Assembly (NCBI RefSeq): GCF_018066915.1
Contig: NZ_JAGPVV010000279.1
Coordinates: 1-33,797, forward strand
Reading direction: 5' to 3'
Source of the DNA: Roseovarius sp.
Lineage (GTDB): Bacteria; Pseudomonadota; Alphaproteobacteria; Rhodobacterales; Rhodobacteraceae
Length of the DNA stretch: 33,797 bases
Shown here piece by piece: positions 32,534-33,797 of the stretch. Within the stretch, counting starts at the first letter, position 1, and every line of letters begins with the position of its first letter. A model generated the notes under the pieces. That model did no database searches, was not told the DNA's origin, and worked only from the letters and a program-made list of their open reading frames with translations. The position numbers and the translations under genes are program-made.

Positions 32534-33181
32534 TCAGGGGCTGGTATGGCGCGCCATGAAGCGGGCGGTTTCGGCAGGGGCCGGGGGGCGGCCCGAGAAA
32601 TTCTCGACATAGGCGGGCATGCGGGCGATGCGGATGTCGCGCGGTTCGGCCACCATCATCGAGATATAGCCGATCTGGGTGTAGTAGACGGTATGGGCGC
32701 GGGTGTCGGCCTGTTCGGGATCATAGCCGAATCGCGCGAACATGGCGCGGATGGCAGTGATGCGGGTTTCATCCGTGCGTTGCAGCTTGGCCTTGATCGC
32801 GGGATCGCCGAGCGCCCAGTTGCGGATGGCGAAATCGAGGCGGGAATCAAAGAGGTCGCGGGTGAGCCAGCAGTCGAAGAGATTGTAGAGCGCCTCGTTG
32901 ATCGATTCCGCATAGGCCTCGGTGCGGGCCACGAGATTGCCGGTGTTCTGCGCCTCCCAGCGGTCGAGCAGGGCGGCAAGCAGCGCCTCGCGGTCCTTGA
33001 AATGCCAGTAGAAACTGGTGCGCGAGAGGCCGAGCATCTGGGCCAGCGGCATCACCTTGACCGCATCCACCCCGGCGGTGACGAGCACCTCATAGGCGGC
33101 ATTGAGCCACAGATCCTCGGACCCGCGCGTGGCGGGGTCGGGGGTAGGTTTGGGTCGGCGGGTGGTTTGGGCGCTGTTCAT
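32534..33181 (-). CDS. TetR family transcriptional regulator
   Basis: A 215-residue one-component repressor or activator. The N-terminal helix-turn-helix is VMPLAQMLGLSRTSFYWHFKDREALLAAL (43-71, in pieces), preceded by a basic, Pro-rich start. The rest is the helical ligand and dimerisation domain with FDSRLDFAIRNWALGDPAI. It is divergent from the mttB-family gene, with a 130-base gap containing a perfect palindrome (33243-33258). By the usual logic of TetR divergent pairs it should control that gene and itself. The binding-protein gene follows 121 bases downstream. Confidence 0.93.
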   Translation of the reverse strand: MNSAQTTRRPKPTPDPATRGSEDLWLNAAYEVLVTAGVDAVKVMPLAQMLGLSRTSFYWHFKDREALLAALLDRWEAQNTGNLVARTEAYAESINEALYNLFDCWLTRDLFDSRLDFAIRNWALGDPAIKAKLQRTDETRITAIRAMFARFGYDPEQADTRAHTVYYTQIGYISMMVAEPRDIRIARMPAYVENFSGRPPAPAETARFMARHTSP

Positions 33182-33221
33182 GGACCAAGACTAGACGGTT
33201 TTGGCATCGGTGGCAAATCTC

Positions 33222-33258
33222 TTGACAGGTTAGTGGATTTTCTCGACAGTAGTGTCGA
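33222..33258 (+). promoter_or_regulatory. Palindromic operator candidate and -35-like box between tetR and the mttB-family gene
   Basis: TCGACA-GTAG-TGTCGA (33243-33258) is a perfect 6-bp inverted repeat. Twenty-one bases upstream the sequence TTGACAGGTTAGTGGA (33222-33237) repeats its left part imperfectly and also contains a consensus -35 TTGACA. A dimeric TetR protein bound at the palindrome would cover the expected -10 region, which fits repression. The -10 box itself is poor. Confidence 0.55.
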
Positions 33259-33311
33259 TTAAGTTTTCACACCACCGCCGGGTGCTGCCCGGCCAGCCCA
33301 GGATCAGGCCG

Positions 33312-33797
33312 ATGCCGCACGCCGTTTCCACCGACAGTCATCTTGATATGCCCGCTCCGCTGGCCCGGCGGGCGCGCGGCGGGCGCGCCGCCATGCAGGT
33401 GCGGCGCGGCACTGGCGCGGGGGCTGGGGTGAACCCGCTGCATGTGCCCTATATCACGCGCGGTATTCCCACCCATGACATCGCGTCGGAGGAGGGACTC
33501 GATGCGATCATCGCCACCGCCGACCGGATTCTGGCTGAAATCGGCATCGAGTTTCGCGAGGACCCCGAGACTGTGCGCCTCTTTCAGCAGGCGGGCGGCA
33601 AGGCGCGGGAAGTTGGGCCGGAGGCGTGGAATGTGACCTTTGAACCGGGGCTCATTCGTGGGCTTTTGGCCACCGCCCCGGCGGAATTCACGCAGTACGC
33701 GCGCAACCCGGCCAAATCCGTGCGCATCGGCGGCAAGTCGATGGTGTTTGCGCCTGCCTATGGCTCGCCCTTCGTGATGGACCTGGACAAGGGGCGG
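33312..33797 (+). CDS. Trimethylamine methyltransferase (MttB) family protein, N-terminal part
   Basis: The gene runs out of the window after 162 codons. The reading from ATG at 33312 gives an Arg/Gly-rich leader (RARGGRAAMQVRRGTG) and then NPLHVPYITRGIPTHDI. Next come DRILAEIGIEFREDPETVRLFQQAGG, and VRIGGKSMVFAPAYGSPFVMDLD. These match the start of the MttB barrel. Members transfer methyl groups from quaternary or tertiary amines to a corrinoid protein; most in this phylum lack pyrrolysine. The diagnostic residue lies past the window end. ATG at 33348 is an alternative start. It is divergent from tetR. Strong confidence in family, none in substrate. Confidence 0.88.
   Translation, partial: MPHAVSTDSHLDMPAPLARRARGGRAAMQVRRGTGAGAGVNPLHVPYITRGIPTHDIASEEGLDAIIATADRILAEIGIEFREDPETVRLFQQAGGKAREVGPEAWNVTFEPGLIRGLLATAPAEFTQYARNPAKSVRIGGKSMVFAPAYGSPFVMDLDKGR

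Noticed and set aside
33312-33797. Pyrrolysine-type MttB
   Set aside because: No in-frame TAG occurs in the visible part, and the diagnostic position lies outside the window, so it cannot be claimed or excluded.
1-33797. CRISPR arrays, tRNA genes, transposases, phage genes or a defence island
   Set aside because: No spaced direct repeats, tRNA-like cloverleaf, transposase motif or known defence protein was found on either strand.

Overview
The window is high-GC, densely packed chromosomal DNA from an alphaproteobacterium, most likely a marine Rhodobacteraceae (Roseobacter-group) member. The support is protein style and gene content: ihfB-lapA-trpF-trpB, a bolA/grxD pair, cobA-cobB, a leucine/branched-chain-type binding protein and a trimethylamine-methyltransferase-family gene. 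A recurring intergenic element ending in GAGGTATTT...AGATGAAG also fits, as I recall similar sequences in this family (not checked here). I see no phage, plasmid, transposase, CRISPR, rRNA or tRNA genes.

Layout. 1-1675: 3' half of mfd. 1771-3940 (minus): pgk and a class I fructose-bisphosphate aldolase. 4068-6874 (plus): two overlapping cyclophilin genes (one cytoplasmic, one exported), a DUF4336-like protein and an exported DUF3179 protein. 6875-7410: a 0.5-kb non-coding stretch rich in inverted repeats, leading into a DEAD-box RNA helicase with a likely TTG start. 8756-11596 (minus): selO, then a nucleoside hydrolase/GNAT pair. 11916-15163 (plus): ihfB, a LapA-domain protein, trpF, a SAM methyltransferase and trpB. 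15179-16850 (minus): an AhpD-like protein, a DUF2237 protein and mazG. 16913-19054 (plus): an M20 amidohydrolase and an agmatinase-family ureohydrolase. 19093-23712 (minus): grxD, a 72-aa membrane protein, bolA, an exported unknown, purL and an exported PRC-barrel protein. 23869-26346 (minus): penicillin-acylase-family Ntn hydrolase. 26445-27317 (plus): a 3-hydroxyisobutyrate-dehydrogenase-family enzyme. 27330-33181 (minus): a small membrane protein, an MFS transporter, cobB, cobA, a periplasmic binding protein and a TetR regulator. 33312-end (plus): the 5' part of an mttB-family methyltransferase gene, divergent from tetR.

Most of the window is housekeeping: repair, lower glycolysis/gluconeogenesis, tryptophan, purine and corrinoid synthesis, Fe-S/redox handling. 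No clear new multi-gene system is visible. The points most worth a second look are the hairpin-plus-tail intergenic element (two full copies and one tail-only copy, always on the strand of the preceding gene), the structured leader of the helicase, the tetR/mttB intergenic palindrome close to cobalamin genes, the bolA/membrane-peptide/grxD trio and the methyltransferase sitting between trpF and trpB.
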